Of a stretch of 64,000 nucleotides of DNA, positions 16,405 to 24,911 are shown in pieces (position 1 is the stretch's first letter; each line of letters opens with the position of its first letter). The notes under the pieces are model-generated. The model was given only the letters and a program-made list of their open reading frames with translations, did no database searches and was not told the origin of the DNA. The translations under genes were made by a program, and so were the position numbers. The DNA is taken from the NCBI RefSeq assembly GCF_010858045.1, contig NZ_JAAGVC010000024.1, forward strand, positions 17,510 through 81,509, read 5' to 3'. Source of the stretch: Nocardia cyriacigeorgica. GTDB lineage: Bacteria > Actinomycetota > Actinomycetes > Mycobacteriales > Mycobacteriaceae.

Positions 16405-16962
16405 CTATTCGAAGAAGCCGCGCAGCACAGCGCTCGCCGCCTCGGCGGTATCCATCGCGGGCACATCGAGAGTCAGGCGATCGAAGGCAATGCCGGTGAG
16501 CAGGGATGCGATCGCGTCGACCTGCTGGTCGGTCGCGCGCGGGTAGGCGGCTCGGATCCGGGTGGCACGTCTGCGGACGGTGACCGCGCGGAGTTCGCGC
16601 ATCGTCGCGGCCAACTCGGCATTTCGGCTCGCTTCCAGCGACAGTTCGAACCGGGCCAGATAACGGTTCCTGGCCGCACCCGTGCCCGCATCACCGGCTG
16701 CGGCCAAGTAGTCCGCGACGTCCTCGGACCTCGCCTCGTCTTGCGGGGAGTCCGGCTCGGCTTCGAGTTGAAGATCGAGGATGCGGCGGGCGATGGCCTC
16801 GTACAGCGCCGCCCGGGTCGGGAAATAGTTCGAGGTGGTGCCGATGGGTACGTCCGCGGCGGCGTCGATGGCGCGATGGGTGACCTGCGCCAGGCCGTGT
16901 TCGTCGATCAACGCCAACGCTGTGTCGGCCAACAGGGCACGGCGCTCACTTTTCTTCGGCAT
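16405..16962 (-). CDS. TetR-family repressor
   Basis: This 185-aa TetR regulator has the HTH in residues about 8-52 (AQVTHRAIDAAADVPIGTTSNYFPTRAALY). The ligand domain has no recognised specificity. It is divergent from the FAD monooxygenase gene, with a long inverted repeat between the two starts, so it probably represses both itself and the monooxygenase. Confidence 0.88.
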   Translation of the reverse strand: MPKKSERRALLADTALALIDEHGLAQVTHRAIDAAADVPIGTTSNYFPTRAALYEAIARRILDLQLEAEPDSPQDEARSEDVADYLAAAGDAGTGAARNRYLARFELSLEASRNAELAATMRELRAVTVRRRATRIRAAYPRATDQQVDAIASLLTGIAFDRLTLDVPAMDTAEAASAVLRGFFE

Positions 16963-16973
16963 CCCTTGAGATT

Positions 16974-17012
16974 ACTACATCGTAGTATTACGTTGTAGTA
17001 CAACGATGTAGT
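16974..17012. promoter_or_regulatory. Inverted-repeat operator between TetR and FAD monooxygenase
   Basis: ACTACATCG at 16974-16982 pairs with CGATGTAGT at 17004-17012. Inside lies a second, near-perfect palindrome GTTGTAGTACAAC (16992-17004), and ACTACATCGTAGT itself is a palindrome. Overlapping half-sites suggest two TetR dimers. Confidence 0.65.
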
Positions 17013-17037
17013 GAATACGAAAATGAGGTGGGAACCC

Positions 17038-18633
17038 ATGCCGGACAATGACGTTCAGGAGACCGAGGTCCTGATAGTGGGAGCCGGGCCGACCGGCCTG
17101 TGCTCGGCCATCGAGCTGGCCAGGCGCGGGGTGCACCACCGGCTGATCGACCGCAATGACGCCCCGGCCCTCGGGTCACGAGGCAAGGGACTCCAGCCAC
17201 GAAGCCTGGAAGTACTCGACGATCTCGGCGTGGTGGACGCGATCCGCTCCGCGGGGGTGATCGGACTGCCGTTGCGTGTGCACCAAGACCACAGGCTCAC
17301 AGTGGAGTTGGCGACGGCCGGTTCCGGACCGCGGCCCGGTGTGCCGTATCCGGATCTGCTGGTGATCCCCGAATGGCGGGTAGAACGGTTACTGGCGCAG
17401 CGACTGCACGAAGTGGGCGGCGAGGTGTCGTTCGGACGCGCGCTGAGCTCGTTCCGGCAGGACGACGATGGAGTCACTGCCGAACTCGATACCGGCGAGG
17501 TGATCCGCGCGCGTTTTCTGGTCGGTTGCGACGGCGGGCATTCCACGGTGCGCAGACAACTCGGGATCGGCATGCACGGGCGCACGCATGACGACCAGTA
17601 CTTCCTCGTCGGCGATGTCTCGATCGAGGGGCTCGACGACGATGCCGCCTACGCCTGGTTCGGCACGGACGGCAGCTACCTGGCGGTTTCCCCCTTGCCG
17701 CAGGCCGAGGGGGCATGGCAGTTCCAGGCCAACGTCGTGCCGGGGCCGGACGGGTCGATCCCTGAGCCCACGCTGGACGTTTTCCGCGAGTTGTGCGCCG
17801 CGCGAACCGGCCGTGCGGATATTTCACTGAGCCGCCCGACGTGGTTGTCCCGCTATCGGTTCAACGCCCGCATGGTCGACCGCTACCGGCACGGGCGAGT
17901 GTTCCTGGCCGGCGACGCCGCCCATGTGCACTCCCCCGCGGGCGGGCAGGGCATGAACACCGGCATCCAGGATGCCTACAACCTCGGCTGGAAACTCGCC
18001 GCCGTTCTCGACGGCGCGCCGAGCGCCCTGCTCGACAGCTACGAACTGGAACGAATCCCGGTCGCCAAGGTTCTTGCCGACAGCTCCCGCGGTTTCGAGT
18101 CGGTGTTCGCTCTGCGCGGGGTGCGACGAGCGCTCCGAGACCATGTGCTCTTCCCGGTGCTCAAAAGGCCCGCTGTGATGGGTAGGCTCCTCGCCAGGAC
18201 CAGCCAGCTCGGCATTTCCTACCCCGACTCCCCACTCACCGTCACCACCACAAGGCGCCATCGAGGCCCAGGCCCCGGCGACAGGGCACCGGACGCTCAC
18301 GGTGTCGACATCGGCGGCACACCGACACGGCTGTTCGACGTTCTGCGCGGAACCCACTGGACCCTCCTCGGTTTCGGCGCCGACTCGATCCAGGCCTTCG
18401 ATGGCATCGACGGCGTGAACGCCGCACGCGTCCGCACCTGCCTGATCCTCGATCCCTCGACCCGCCCTCCATCAGCAGCCCCGCAGTTGCTGATCGGCGC
18501 CGAAGCCGAGCGGATATATCGCGCCGACTCCGGCACCCTGATCCTCATTCGCCCTGATGGATATATCGCGGTGCGCACGCACACCGGCGCGACGATCTCC
18601 GATTACCTCCACCGGCTGCACTCGGGCGATTGA
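17038..18633 (+). CDS. FAD-dependent aromatic monooxygenase
   Basis: This ~531-aa class-A flavoprotein monooxygenase of the phenol/pentachlorophenol hydroxylase type uses NAD(P)H and O2 to hydroxylate an aromatic substrate. The Rossmann motif GAGPTG lies near residue 16, the DG motif is GCDGGHSTVRRQLG, and the GD motif is GRVFLAGDAAHVHSPAGGQGMN. The C-terminal thioredoxin-like domain is present. The ATG at 17038 follows GAGGTGGG; an in-frame GTG at 17011 lies within the operator and is less likely. It is divergent from a TetR gene. The substrate is unknown. Confidence 0.88.
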   Translation: MPDNDVQETEVLIVGAGPTGLCSAIELARRGVHHRLIDRNDAPALGSRGKGLQPRSLEVLDDLGVVDAIRSAGVIGLPLRVHQDHRLTVELATAGSGPRPGVPYPDLLVIPEWRVERLLAQRLHEVGGEVSFGRALSSFRQDDDGVTAELDTGEVIRARFLVGCDGGHSTVRRQLGIGMHGRTHDDQYFLVGDVSIEGLDDDAAYAWFGTDGSYLAVSPLPQAEGAWQFQANVVPGPDGSIPEPTLDVFRELCAARTGRADISLSRPTWLSRYRFNARMVDRYRHGRVFLAGDAAHVHSPAGGQGMNTGIQDAYNLGWKLAAVLDGAPSALLDSYELERIPVAKVLADSSRGFESVFALRGVRRALRDHVLFPVLKRPAVMGRLLARTSQLGISYPDSPLTVTTTRRHRGPGPGDRAPDAHGVDIGGTPTRLFDVLRGTHWTLLGFGADSIQAFDGIDGVNAARVRTCLILDPSTRPPSAAPQLLIGAEAERIYRADSGTLILIRPDGYIAVRTHTGATISDYLHRLHSGD

Positions 18634-18650
18634 CCGACCGACGGTCGGTC
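18632..18650. promoter_or_regulatory. TetR-type operator GACCGACCG-A-CGGTCGGTC
   Basis: This perfect 19-bp palindrome overlaps the stop codon of the monooxygenase and lies 26 bp before the next TetR gene. It matches the ACCGACNGTCGGT-like sites of TetR proteins and suggests autoregulation. Confidence 0.65.
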
Positions 18651-18675
18651 TGTACCGTCGGTTATGGAGGTGCAC

Positions 18676-19272
18676 ATGCGGGAGGTCAAGAAGCCCGAGG
18701 TGCGCAAGGCGGAGATCGTCGACGCGGCTCTCGCCCTGTTCACCGAATTCGGATTCGAGAAGACCACGGTGGAAGCGATCGTCGGGCGGCTCGGGGTCGC
18801 GAAGGGGTGTTTCTACCACCACTTTCGATCCAAGAGCGACGTGCTGGAGGAATGCGTCACCACGCTGGCACGGCGGATGGAACGCGACTATCTGAATATC
18901 ATCGGCGACCGCACGGTCGCGCCGGGGCGACGCCTGGTGGCCTATCTCGATTACAACTACGAGCTGGCCGCGGCGCCCGCGTCCGCAGGGTTCCTCGCCG
19001 ATCTGCACACCCGATCGTTCGACGACGTGCACAAGAGGGTGACCGGCGAAGTTGTGGCCGCACTGTTGCCGGCGATGACGCGCCTACTGGAAGACGGTGT
19101 GGCGGCGGGCGAATTCGATGTCACCGATGCCGAATCGACCGCGGTGGCGATACTCGGCGCGCTCACCGGACTACACGAGTTCTACGTCGGCCGGCCTGAA
19201 CTCGACCTGGCCCGGCACCGGCGCCATGTGCTCGATCTGCTCGGACGAATCCTTGCTACCGAACTGGCTTGA
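18676..19272 (+). CDS. TetR-family regulator
   Basis: This 198-aa TetR protein has the HTH in about 12-52 (KTTVEAIVGRLGVAKGCFYHHFRSK). The ATG at 18676 is chosen because GGAGGTG lies 6 nt before it; the ATG at 18664 is four codons earlier without a site. Its operator-like palindrome is directly upstream. The alpha/beta hydrolase gene starts 14 bp after its stop and is the likely co-regulated gene. Confidence 0.88.
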   Translation: MREVKKPEVRKAEIVDAALALFTEFGFEKTTVEAIVGRLGVAKGCFYHHFRSKSDVLEECVTTLARRMERDYLNIIGDRTVAPGRRLVAYLDYNYELAAAPASAGFLADLHTRSFDDVHKRVTGEVVAALLPAMTRLLEDGVAAGEFDVTDAESTAVAILGALTGLHEFYVGRPELDLARHRRHVLDLLGRILATELA

Positions 19273-19286
19273 ACAAGGAGCGATGT

Positions 19287-20174
19287 ATGGACGTGATACG
19301 AGTCGAATTCCGTTCCGGGGGCACCGAATGCGCGGCGACCGTGTATCGCACGAAGCGGGCAACGGGGCTTCCCGGCGTCGTGCTGTGCCCCGGGTTCGGT
19401 GGCACTCAGGACACACCGTCGATCGAGGCGGCCGCGCGCACCTTCGCGGCAGCCGGCTACATCGCGGTCACCTTCGACTACCGGAACTTCGGAACGAGCC
19501 ACGGCGAGCCACGGCAGTTGGTCGACATTGCCGGGCAGGTCGCCGATATCCATGCGGCCACAGCCCTGACACGTGGGCTCGATGAGGTCGACCCGAATCG
19601 GGTCGCACTATGGGGAACCTCGCTCGGCGGGGGCCATGTCGTCACGGCAGCGGCCGACGACTCACGAATCGCGGCCGTGGTCGCCCAGATACCGTTCAAC
19701 GGATTTCCCAAGAAGGCCGCGGGACGCTCTCGAAAGGCGACCTTCGCGTTGTTCAGCGCCATGATGCGCGATCGTGTGCGTGGCTGGACCGGCCGGGCAC
19801 CGTATTACCTTCCCGCGGTCGGTGAGACCGGCGAACTCGCCGTGATGACGGGGCCACAAGCGTCCCAGACCATTGCGGCCATGCACAGCGCCACATGGGA
19901 AAACCGGGTGGCCCCGCGAGCCCTGTTCGACATGATGCGCTACAAGCCGGAAACCTGTGCGCACCGGCTCACCATGCCGCTGCTGGTCTGCGTCGGCGAA
20001 TTCGACAACGAGACCACCGAATCCGACAGCAGTCGGCTGGCCGAGGTGGCGCCGAGCGGATCGCTGCGCCGGTATCCGTTCGGGCACTTCGACTTCTATC
20101 GCCCGGACGCCCGAACCGAGGTCCTCGCGGATCAACTAGAGTTCCTCGACAACGTGCTACTCCGCACCGCCTGA
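19287..20174 (+). CDS. Alpha/beta hydrolase, dienelactone hydrolase-like
   Basis: This 295-aa cytosolic alpha/beta hydrolase has its nucleophile in GTSLGGGH, a preceding CPGFGG oxyanion region, an Asp in VCVGEFDNE and a His in YPFGHFDFY. The family includes esterases and acyl-transfer enzymes; no substrate can be assigned. ATG 19287 follows AAGGAG by 6 nt. It is in an operon with the TetR gene upstream. Confidence 0.85.
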   Translation: MDVIRVEFRSGGTECAATVYRTKRATGLPGVVLCPGFGGTQDTPSIEAAARTFAAAGYIAVTFDYRNFGTSHGEPRQLVDIAGQVADIHAATALTRGLDEVDPNRVALWGTSLGGGHVVTAAADDSRIAAVVAQIPFNGFPKKAAGRSRKATFALFSAMMRDRVRGWTGRAPYYLPAVGETGELAVMTGPQASQTIAAMHSATWENRVAPRALFDMMRYKPETCAHRLTMPLLVCVGEFDNETTESDSSRLAEVAPSGSLRRYPFGHFDFYRPDARTEVLADQLEFLDNVLLRTA

Positions 20175-20204
20175 CGCGCCGGCCACTCGAGATCCGCGGG
20201 TGGA

Positions 20205-20290
20205 CGTCCGCCTCGCCCGCCTGCTGCTCGGTGATGACGCCGGCGATCCCGCGATCGCCGTCGGGCCACTGCCGTAGCCGGCGGAGGTCA
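20205..20290 (-). pseudogene. GNAT acetyltransferase remnant
   Basis: On the minus strand this stretch encodes LRQWPDGDRGIAGVITEQQAGE, which lines up with LRQWP...GDRVIAGVIAQQEAG of the intact acetyltransferase at 20448-20951 but lacks about 24 residues between the two parts. The DNA is also similar (about 20218-20289 against 20770-20910). It is probably a decayed tandem copy. The stretch 20290-20447 shows a short unclaimed frame (20288-20404 minus) and nothing more. Confidence 0.45.
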
Positions 20291-20447
20291 GACGGGTTCG
20301 AGATCGCCGGGCGTCCAACTCTGGTCGAAGAACCCGGTGTTGATCGCACAGATACGCCTGCACCGCGCGCTGGATCGCAGCTCCTCGGTGAGCACGCGCG
20401 CCATCTCCGCCGGTGGCGTACCCGCCGGCGAAGTCGGCTCCGGGCCG

Positions 20448-20951
20448 CTACCGATCGGGCATCGCCGTGCTGAACCGGGCCGTGCTCCCATCACCGCCGA
20501 CACGGTGCAGTCCGGCCTTTTCCAGGACGCGGATGGAGGCCGGGTTCGCCTCGTCCACATCGGCGTACACCGTGTGGACCTCTGGTGCGGTCAGCGCGAA
20601 GGAGACCATCGCCCGAGCGGCTTCGGCGGCATATCCTCGGCCGCGCCGTGACGTGACGATGCCGTATCCGAATTCGAGGGCGCCGTCGTTCGGCGGCCAC
20701 AGCAGACTGATACTGCCGACGACCAAGCCGGACGCCCGCTCGACGATCTGCCGGTGCCCCTCGCGCGTTCCGGCCTCCTGCTGGGCGATCACGCCGGCGA
20801 TCACGCGATCTCCCTCGGCCGGGAAGTCGTCCACCCAGTCCGCCCGCCGTTCGCCATCGGCGACGGCGGCGAGATCGTCAGCGGGCCATTGCCGTAGACA
20901 GAGGCGGTCGGTGTGCAACACTGCCCCGGATAGCGAGAAAATTGATGACAT
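20448..20951 (-). CDS. GNAT-family N-acetyltransferase
   Basis: This 167-aa RimJ/RimL-type acetyltransferase starts with LHTDRLCLRQWPADD and has the acetyl-CoA loop as SRRGRGYAAEAARAM, plus YADVDEANPASIRVLEKAGL, typical of amino-group acetylation of proteins or small amines. The ATG at 20951 has GGAG upstream; the longer frame is not needed by the family. It is the last gene of a minus-strand block. Confidence 0.87.
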   Translation of the reverse strand: MSSIFSLSGAVLHTDRLCLRQWPADDLAAVADGERRADWVDDFPAEGDRVIAGVIAQQEAGTREGHRQIVERASGLVVGSISLLWPPNDGALEFGYGIVTSRRGRGYAAEAARAMVSFALTAPEVHTVYADVDEANPASIRVLEKAGLHRVGGDGSTARFSTAMPDR

Positions 20952-20973
20952 GCGACGCTCCAATGTCTCTGGT

Positions 20974-21390
20974 TCAGCCGGCGCGAACGGATAGTGCGGC
21001 CTCGTTTCCGGGCCCGTCATGACGAGCACGGCGGGAGCCGGCCAGGAGCAGACCGGCGACGACCAGGAGGATGAGCAAGGGCGAGGGGCCGCCGACCGCG
21101 ACGGTGATCAGGGTCCAACCGGCGACCAGCCAGGCGAGGAACGCCGGCGGTGTGATGCCGCGCCGGTCCAGCCACAGCACCAGCAGGCCGATCATGAGGA
21201 ACGGCACGCCGAAGCTGAATATCGTGTACCACAGCGTGGCTTCGGCGTAGTCCATCGCATTGGCTTCCGCCGTCCATCCCGTCCCGTCGAGCCATGCTTG
21301 CCCGTGGGTGGGGGCCGACTCGATGAGAGCGCCCGTTGTGTGGCCGATTCCGGGAAACAGCACTATGAGCCAACCTGCCCACTTGATCAT
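20974..21390 (-). CDS. Four-span membrane protein (DUF6463-like)
   Basis: This 138-aa protein has four hydrophobic segments (starting IKWAGWLIVLFPGIGHTTGAL). It resembles small actinomycete membrane proteins of the DUF6463 type; this name is from memory of the family pattern and is tentative. ATG 21390 follows GAGGAG. A pair of operators lies 95-140 bp upstream, so it probably heads a transcript with the acetyltransferase gene 22 bp downstream. Confidence 0.75.
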   Translation of the reverse strand: MIKWAGWLIVLFPGIGHTTGALIESAPTHGQAWLDGTGWTAEANAMDYAEATLWYTIFSFGVPFLMIGLLVLWLDRRGITPPAFLAWLVAGWTLITVAVGGPSPLLILLVVAGLLLAGSRRARHDGPGNEAALSVRAG

Positions 21391-21483
21391 GTGAACTCCT
21401 CGTTCTGGATATGGAACTCCCCGGCTCCGCCGGGTACACACGGCGCGTCTTCACACCGCCGCGTTCGCACCGATTCACTCAAG

Positions 21484-21531
21484 TATACGGTGCCGTATAT
21501 TTGAGCTTATGTCATACATACGGCGCCGTAT
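21484..21531. promoter_or_regulatory. Paired ATACGG-N2-CCGTAT operators
   Basis: TATACGGTGCCGTATA (21484-21499) and ATACGGCGCCGTAT (21518-21531) are two copies of one palindrome with centres 33 bp apart, about three helical turns. They lie upstream of the membrane-protein gene starting at 21390 and look like a double TetR operator. Confidence 0.6.
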
Positions 21532-21596
21532 ACATCGGGCTTCATGAAAGGAATCACACCGGACGAGATGAAATTTCGGGCGTCGTGTCCCCGGAA

Positions 21597-22475
21597 TCAA
21601 GCGACGAGGTGGCGGCCGAGAAAATCCAGGACGAGTTCGGTGTAGCGCTGTCGCGCGAGCTTCAATCCCTCCAGATGCCCGGCGCCGGGCAATACCTCCA
21701 CCTGGAAACCGGTATACCGGGCCGCCAGAGCCTGAACGGCTTCCGGAGTGGTGATCTGATCGTTTTCGCCGCAGATGAAGAGCGCGGGTACCTGCGCGGC
21801 CGTGGGCGATACCCGTGGCGGCCATTCGACACCGAGCAATGCCTGCGCTGTCGCCGTCATCGCCGACCTGGTGGCGGCGCCGGCCCGACCACGGGCGAAT
21901 ACTCCCGGCACAGGCAGTGGCCCCGCTGCCAGGAAGCGTTCGAACAGGGCGCGTCCGTCATCCACCGGCCCGCTATCACAGATGATCGCGTCCACGGCGA
22001 AGTCCGGACGGGTCAACGCGTGTACCGAAGGGAAGGTGGAGAACGAGAAGCCGAACAGTGCGATCCTCGCGTCACGAAACTCCGCCATCGCACGCAGCGC
22101 CGCGACGACCTCGACGATATCGGTGGTGAAATGCTCTCCGAGCCTGCGGAAACCGCGGTGATAGCTGCTCGCCCCATGGTTGCGATGATCGAACAGGCAC
22201 ACCGTGTAGCCCGCCTCGTGGAGCAACTTCGCATGGGCAAGGGAAGCCGATTTGCTCAGCCCTATGCCGTGCCCGAGCACGACGACGCGGTCCCGCGCAC
22301 CCGCGCACAGCCACACGTGAATCCGCCCCGTCGGGGACACGTCGACGATTCGCTCTGTCGCCGCAAGTTCGACATCCTCCGGTCGCCGGTGGTGCGGGCG
22401 GCGCGGCGGATGATACATCCGAAACCCCAGTGCCACACCATAAGCCGCTCCGACCGGAGCAACAAGGGTGGACAT
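21597..22475 (-). CDS. Alpha/beta hydrolase
   Basis: This 292-aa hydrolase has VVLGHGIGLSK as oxyanion region, LFGFSFSTFPS around the presumed nucleophile (GFSFS, where GxSxG is usual), Asp in FICGENDQITT and His in LPGAGHLEG. The N-terminus carries one hydrophobic stretch and may be membrane-associated. ATG 22475 follows AGGAAG. It sits third-to-last in the minus-strand block beginning at 24669. Confidence 0.83.
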   Translation of the reverse strand: MSTLVAPVGAAYGVALGFRMYHPPRRPHHRRPEDVELAATERIVDVSPTGRIHVWLCAGARDRVVVLGHGIGLSKSASLAHAKLLHEAGYTVCLFDHRNHGASSYHRGFRRLGEHFTTDIVEVVAALRAMAEFRDARIALFGFSFSTFPSVHALTRPDFAVDAIICDSGPVDDGRALFERFLAAGPLPVPGVFARGRAGAATRSAMTATAQALLGVEWPPRVSPTAAQVPALFICGENDQITTPEAVQALAARYTGFQVEVLPGAGHLEGLKLARQRYTELVLDFLGRHLVA

Positions 22476-22533
22476 CAGCTTCCTACTATTCGAGCTCACA
22501 GCGAGTTCCTTCCCGGGCAGACGGGTCGAACGT

Positions 22534-23475
22534 TCATCGGATCTGGTAGTCATCCACATCGAGTGCGGCCAGCCCCTCGTGGCAGCTGGCGTATCGAGGT
22601 GTCCAGCCGAGCTCCCGTTTCGCTTTCTCATTCGACAATCGGATGCTGGTGCCGACCATGAGTCCGTACAGATAAGGAGCGGGCCGTAGCAGCCAGCCGG
22701 GAATACGCCGCGGTTCGGGAGCATCGGATGCCCGCGCGATCGCGCGAATGTAGTCATCGAATCCGAGGGGGCAGTCGTCGGCGACGTTGTACGCTTCGCC
22801 GCCGCGACCCCGCTCGAGCGCGGCGACGGTCGCCGCGGCCGCATCGAAGATGTGGATAGGCGAGGTGATGCCCGCACGTGCGGGTACCGGGAGCCTGCGG
22901 GCGCGAGTCGACGCGGCGAAACGCCGGGTAGTGGGTTCCGGTCCGTAGAACAGGCCGTAGCGCAGCGCGATACCGTCGATTCCGCGTGCGGCGAAGACCT
23001 GATCCTCGTTCGATCGCATCGACCGCAGGTGACGATCGAAAGCCGAACCGTCCGGCCGGCCGAACAAATGCTCCTCGGTGACCGGCTCGCTACCGTGATC
23101 GCGGTAGCCGTAGCCGAGAAAGAAAGATTGAGTGAGGAACCGCCGCGCCCCCACCGCCGCGGCCGCGAGCAGCAGATGCGAGGTGCCGATGTCACGCAAT
23201 GCGTTGGTCTCGTCGAGCCGGCTGTGCGTGATCGGCATCCGGCTGAGCGCGGTGGCCTGGTGGATCACCGCATCGGCGCGATGGCCCGTCAGCGCCGTCA
23301 GCAGCCCGTGCTCGTCCAGCACGTCGGCCACCACCGGTTCCGCGCCGATCACCGTCAGCCGGTCCGCGCCCTCGGGCCGGCGACATAGGCCGATCACCGA
23401 ATGCCCTGCGGCGATCAACTGCTCGGTCAAGGTCATACCCAAGGTGCCGGTCGCGCCGGCGACGATAACTCTCAT
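22534..23475 (-). CDS. NAD-dependent epimerase/dehydratase (extended SDR)
   Basis: This 313-aa extended short-chain dehydrogenase has nucleotide motif GATGTLG at 7-13. The active-site region is SQSFFLGYGYRD, where the usual YxxxK is not obvious, so catalysis may be atypical. NADP-binding epimerases and 3-beta-HSD-like enzymes share this layout. ATG 23475 follows AAGGAG, which lies inside the end of the upstream gene. Confidence 0.82.
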   Translation of the reverse strand: MRVIVAGATGTLGMTLTEQLIAAGHSVIGLCRRPEGADRLTVIGAEPVVADVLDEHGLLTALTGHRADAVIHQATALSRMPITHSRLDETNALRDIGTSHLLLAAAAVGARRFLTQSFFLGYGYRDHGSEPVTEEHLFGRPDGSAFDRHLRSMRSNEDQVFAARGIDGIALRYGLFYGPEPTTRRFAASTRARRLPVPARAGITSPIHIFDAAAATVAALERGRGGEAYNVADDCPLGFDDYIRAIARASDAPEPRRIPGWLLRPAPYLYGLMVGTSIRLSNEKAKRELGWTPRYASCHEGLAALDVDDYQIR

Positions 23476-23476
23476 C

Positions 23477-23920
23477 TCACTTCTCCTTACGCTGTTCGAG
23501 GATTCGCAAGCGCACGCCCAGCGCCGCGATCGCGATCAGGGAGACGGCTCCCAGCGTCCAGAAATCCGAACTGTTGCCGCCGAGGTCGGCATCCATCGCG
23601 TGGTTGATCGCATGGAAGGTATTGGCGAATGCGAAACCGAACAGCACGACAGCCAAGGCATCCGGCCATCGCAGCGCGCACAGCATCATCAGCCCGATCC
23701 CCAGCTGGAACACGCCCGCGTCGTGCAGGAAGTGCACGTGATTGGGCCAGTTCGCCCATTCGGCGAACCCCGCCGGGTCCACCCGCATCCACCCGCCGAA
23801 CACCACCATCGTCGCCGAACAGAGGATCGTCGCGATGACCACGAAGCGCCTGGAAGAACCGAGCCGGTGGCCGCGGACGGACACAGTCGTGGCTCGCGGC
23901 TGTGCTGGTTCCGCGCTCAT
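23477..23920 (-). CDS. Hypothetical four-span membrane protein
   Basis: This 147-aa protein has four hydrophobic helices (about 26-45, 68-85, 87-103, 121-137) and a conserved-looking FANTFHAINHAMD segment. Its ATG overlaps the SDR stop by 4 bp and its stop nearly touches the epimerase start, so the three genes form one operon. No function is known to me. Confidence 0.75.
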   Translation of the reverse strand: MSAEPAQPRATTVSVRGHRLGSSRRFVVIATILCSATMVVFGGWMRVDPAGFAEWANWPNHVHFLHDAGVFQLGIGLMMLCALRWPDALAVVLFGFAFANTFHAINHAMDADLGGNSSDFWTLGAVSLIAIAALGVRLRILEQRKEK

Positions 23921-24669
23921 GACCGCCGCACCCCCAGTCGCACAGCACCATCGAGCCGCATCGTTTCGCCGTTGAGCATGGCGTTGTCGATGACGTGGGC
24001 GACCAGTGCGGCGAATTCGTTCGGCACGCCGGGCCGGGCGGGATGCTGCGTGGCCGACAACGAAGCCCGCTGTGCGTCATCGGGCAGTCGGCCGAACATC
24101 GGAGTATCGAAAATGCCGGGCGCTACGGTCACCACGCGAATGAGTGCCGGGGCGAGATCCCTGGCGGCGGTCAAGGTCATTCCGGCCAGACCTGCCTTGG
24201 CCGCGACGTAGGCGACCAATCCGGCAGGAGCATCCGTCCCGGCGATCGAACCGGTATTGATGATCACTCCGCGTTCGCCTTCGATCGGCTCGAGGTCTGC
24301 CATGCGAGCAGCCGCCAGCCGCAGGAGATTGAACGCGCCGACCAGGTTGACCCGTATCACCTCGGCGAACTGCTCGATGGGCAAGGGGCCGTCCGCATTC
24401 AGCGTCGAGCCGACGCGATCGATGCCCGCGCAGTTCACAACCGCTCGCAGGTGGCCGAGTTCGCGCGCCCGGTCCAGCGCCGACGCGACATCGCCGTCGG
24501 CACAGATATCGCCTGGGACATGGTGGATTCGGCTCTCGCCGCCGCCGGCGCCCGCGTGGGTGTCGAGCACGACGACCGTCGCCCCCGCCCGGGCAGCTCG
24601 GTCCACCACCGCCAGGCCCAAACCCGAGGCGCCGCCCGCGACCAGGACGACCGATCCGTCGATCTTCAT
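23917..24669 (-). CDS. Short-chain dehydrogenase/reductase (3-hydroxyacyl-CoA dehydrogenase type)
   Basis: This 250-aa classical SDR has GGASGLG cofactor site at 12-18, NCAG, the catalytic Ser in NTGSIAG and YVAAKAG as YxxxK. The long insertion ADLEPIEGERGVIIN resembles HSD17B10/3-hydroxyacyl-CoA dehydrogenase type 2, pointing to fatty-acid or sterol side-chain oxidation. It is the first gene of the minus-strand block, divergent from a TetR gene with a palindrome between. Confidence 0.88.
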   Translation of the reverse strand: MKIDGSVVLVAGGASGLGLAVVDRAARAGATVVVLDTHAGAGGGESRIHHVPGDICADGDVASALDRARELGHLRAVVNCAGIDRVGSTLNADGPLPIEQFAEVIRVNLVGAFNLLRLAAARMADLEPIEGERGVIINTGSIAGTDAPAGLVAYVAAKAGLAGMTLTAARDLAPALIRVVTVAPGIFDTPMFGRLPDDAQRASLSATQHPARPGVPNEFAALVAHVIDNAMLNGETMRLDGAVRLGVRRS

Positions 24670-24816
24670 CGCGGGGACCTCCTCGGCCCGCCCGGGCTCG
24701 TGTCAGTTGTCATCGTTGTCCCTCTCCACTGGGGGTTCGTCAGAGGCGCGTTCGTCGTCGCCGTGGGGGATGGATGAGCCCGGCGGACGGTGGTCTCGCG
24801 CACCGACGGCCGAGCT

Positions 24817-24834
24817 CTATGTCGGCCAACATAG
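24817..24834. promoter_or_regulatory. Palindrome CTATGT-N6-ACATAG, probable TetR operator
   Basis: It lies between the divergent SDR (start 24669) and TetR (start 24912) genes. Only one inner base pair deviates from symmetry. Confidence 0.55.
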
Positions 24835-24911
24835 CCTGTGCTGAATAGTCGGTCAATGGCTGCCTAGGCTAGGCTTGCGTCGCCGGAACCCTGGAAGGAC
24901 GGACGAACGAC

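Noticed and set aside
24862..24880. GCCTAGGCTAGGC repeat near the TetR gene start
   Set aside because: Short overlapping CTAGG units; not clearly symmetric around a promoter, and the palindrome at 24817-24834 is the better operator.
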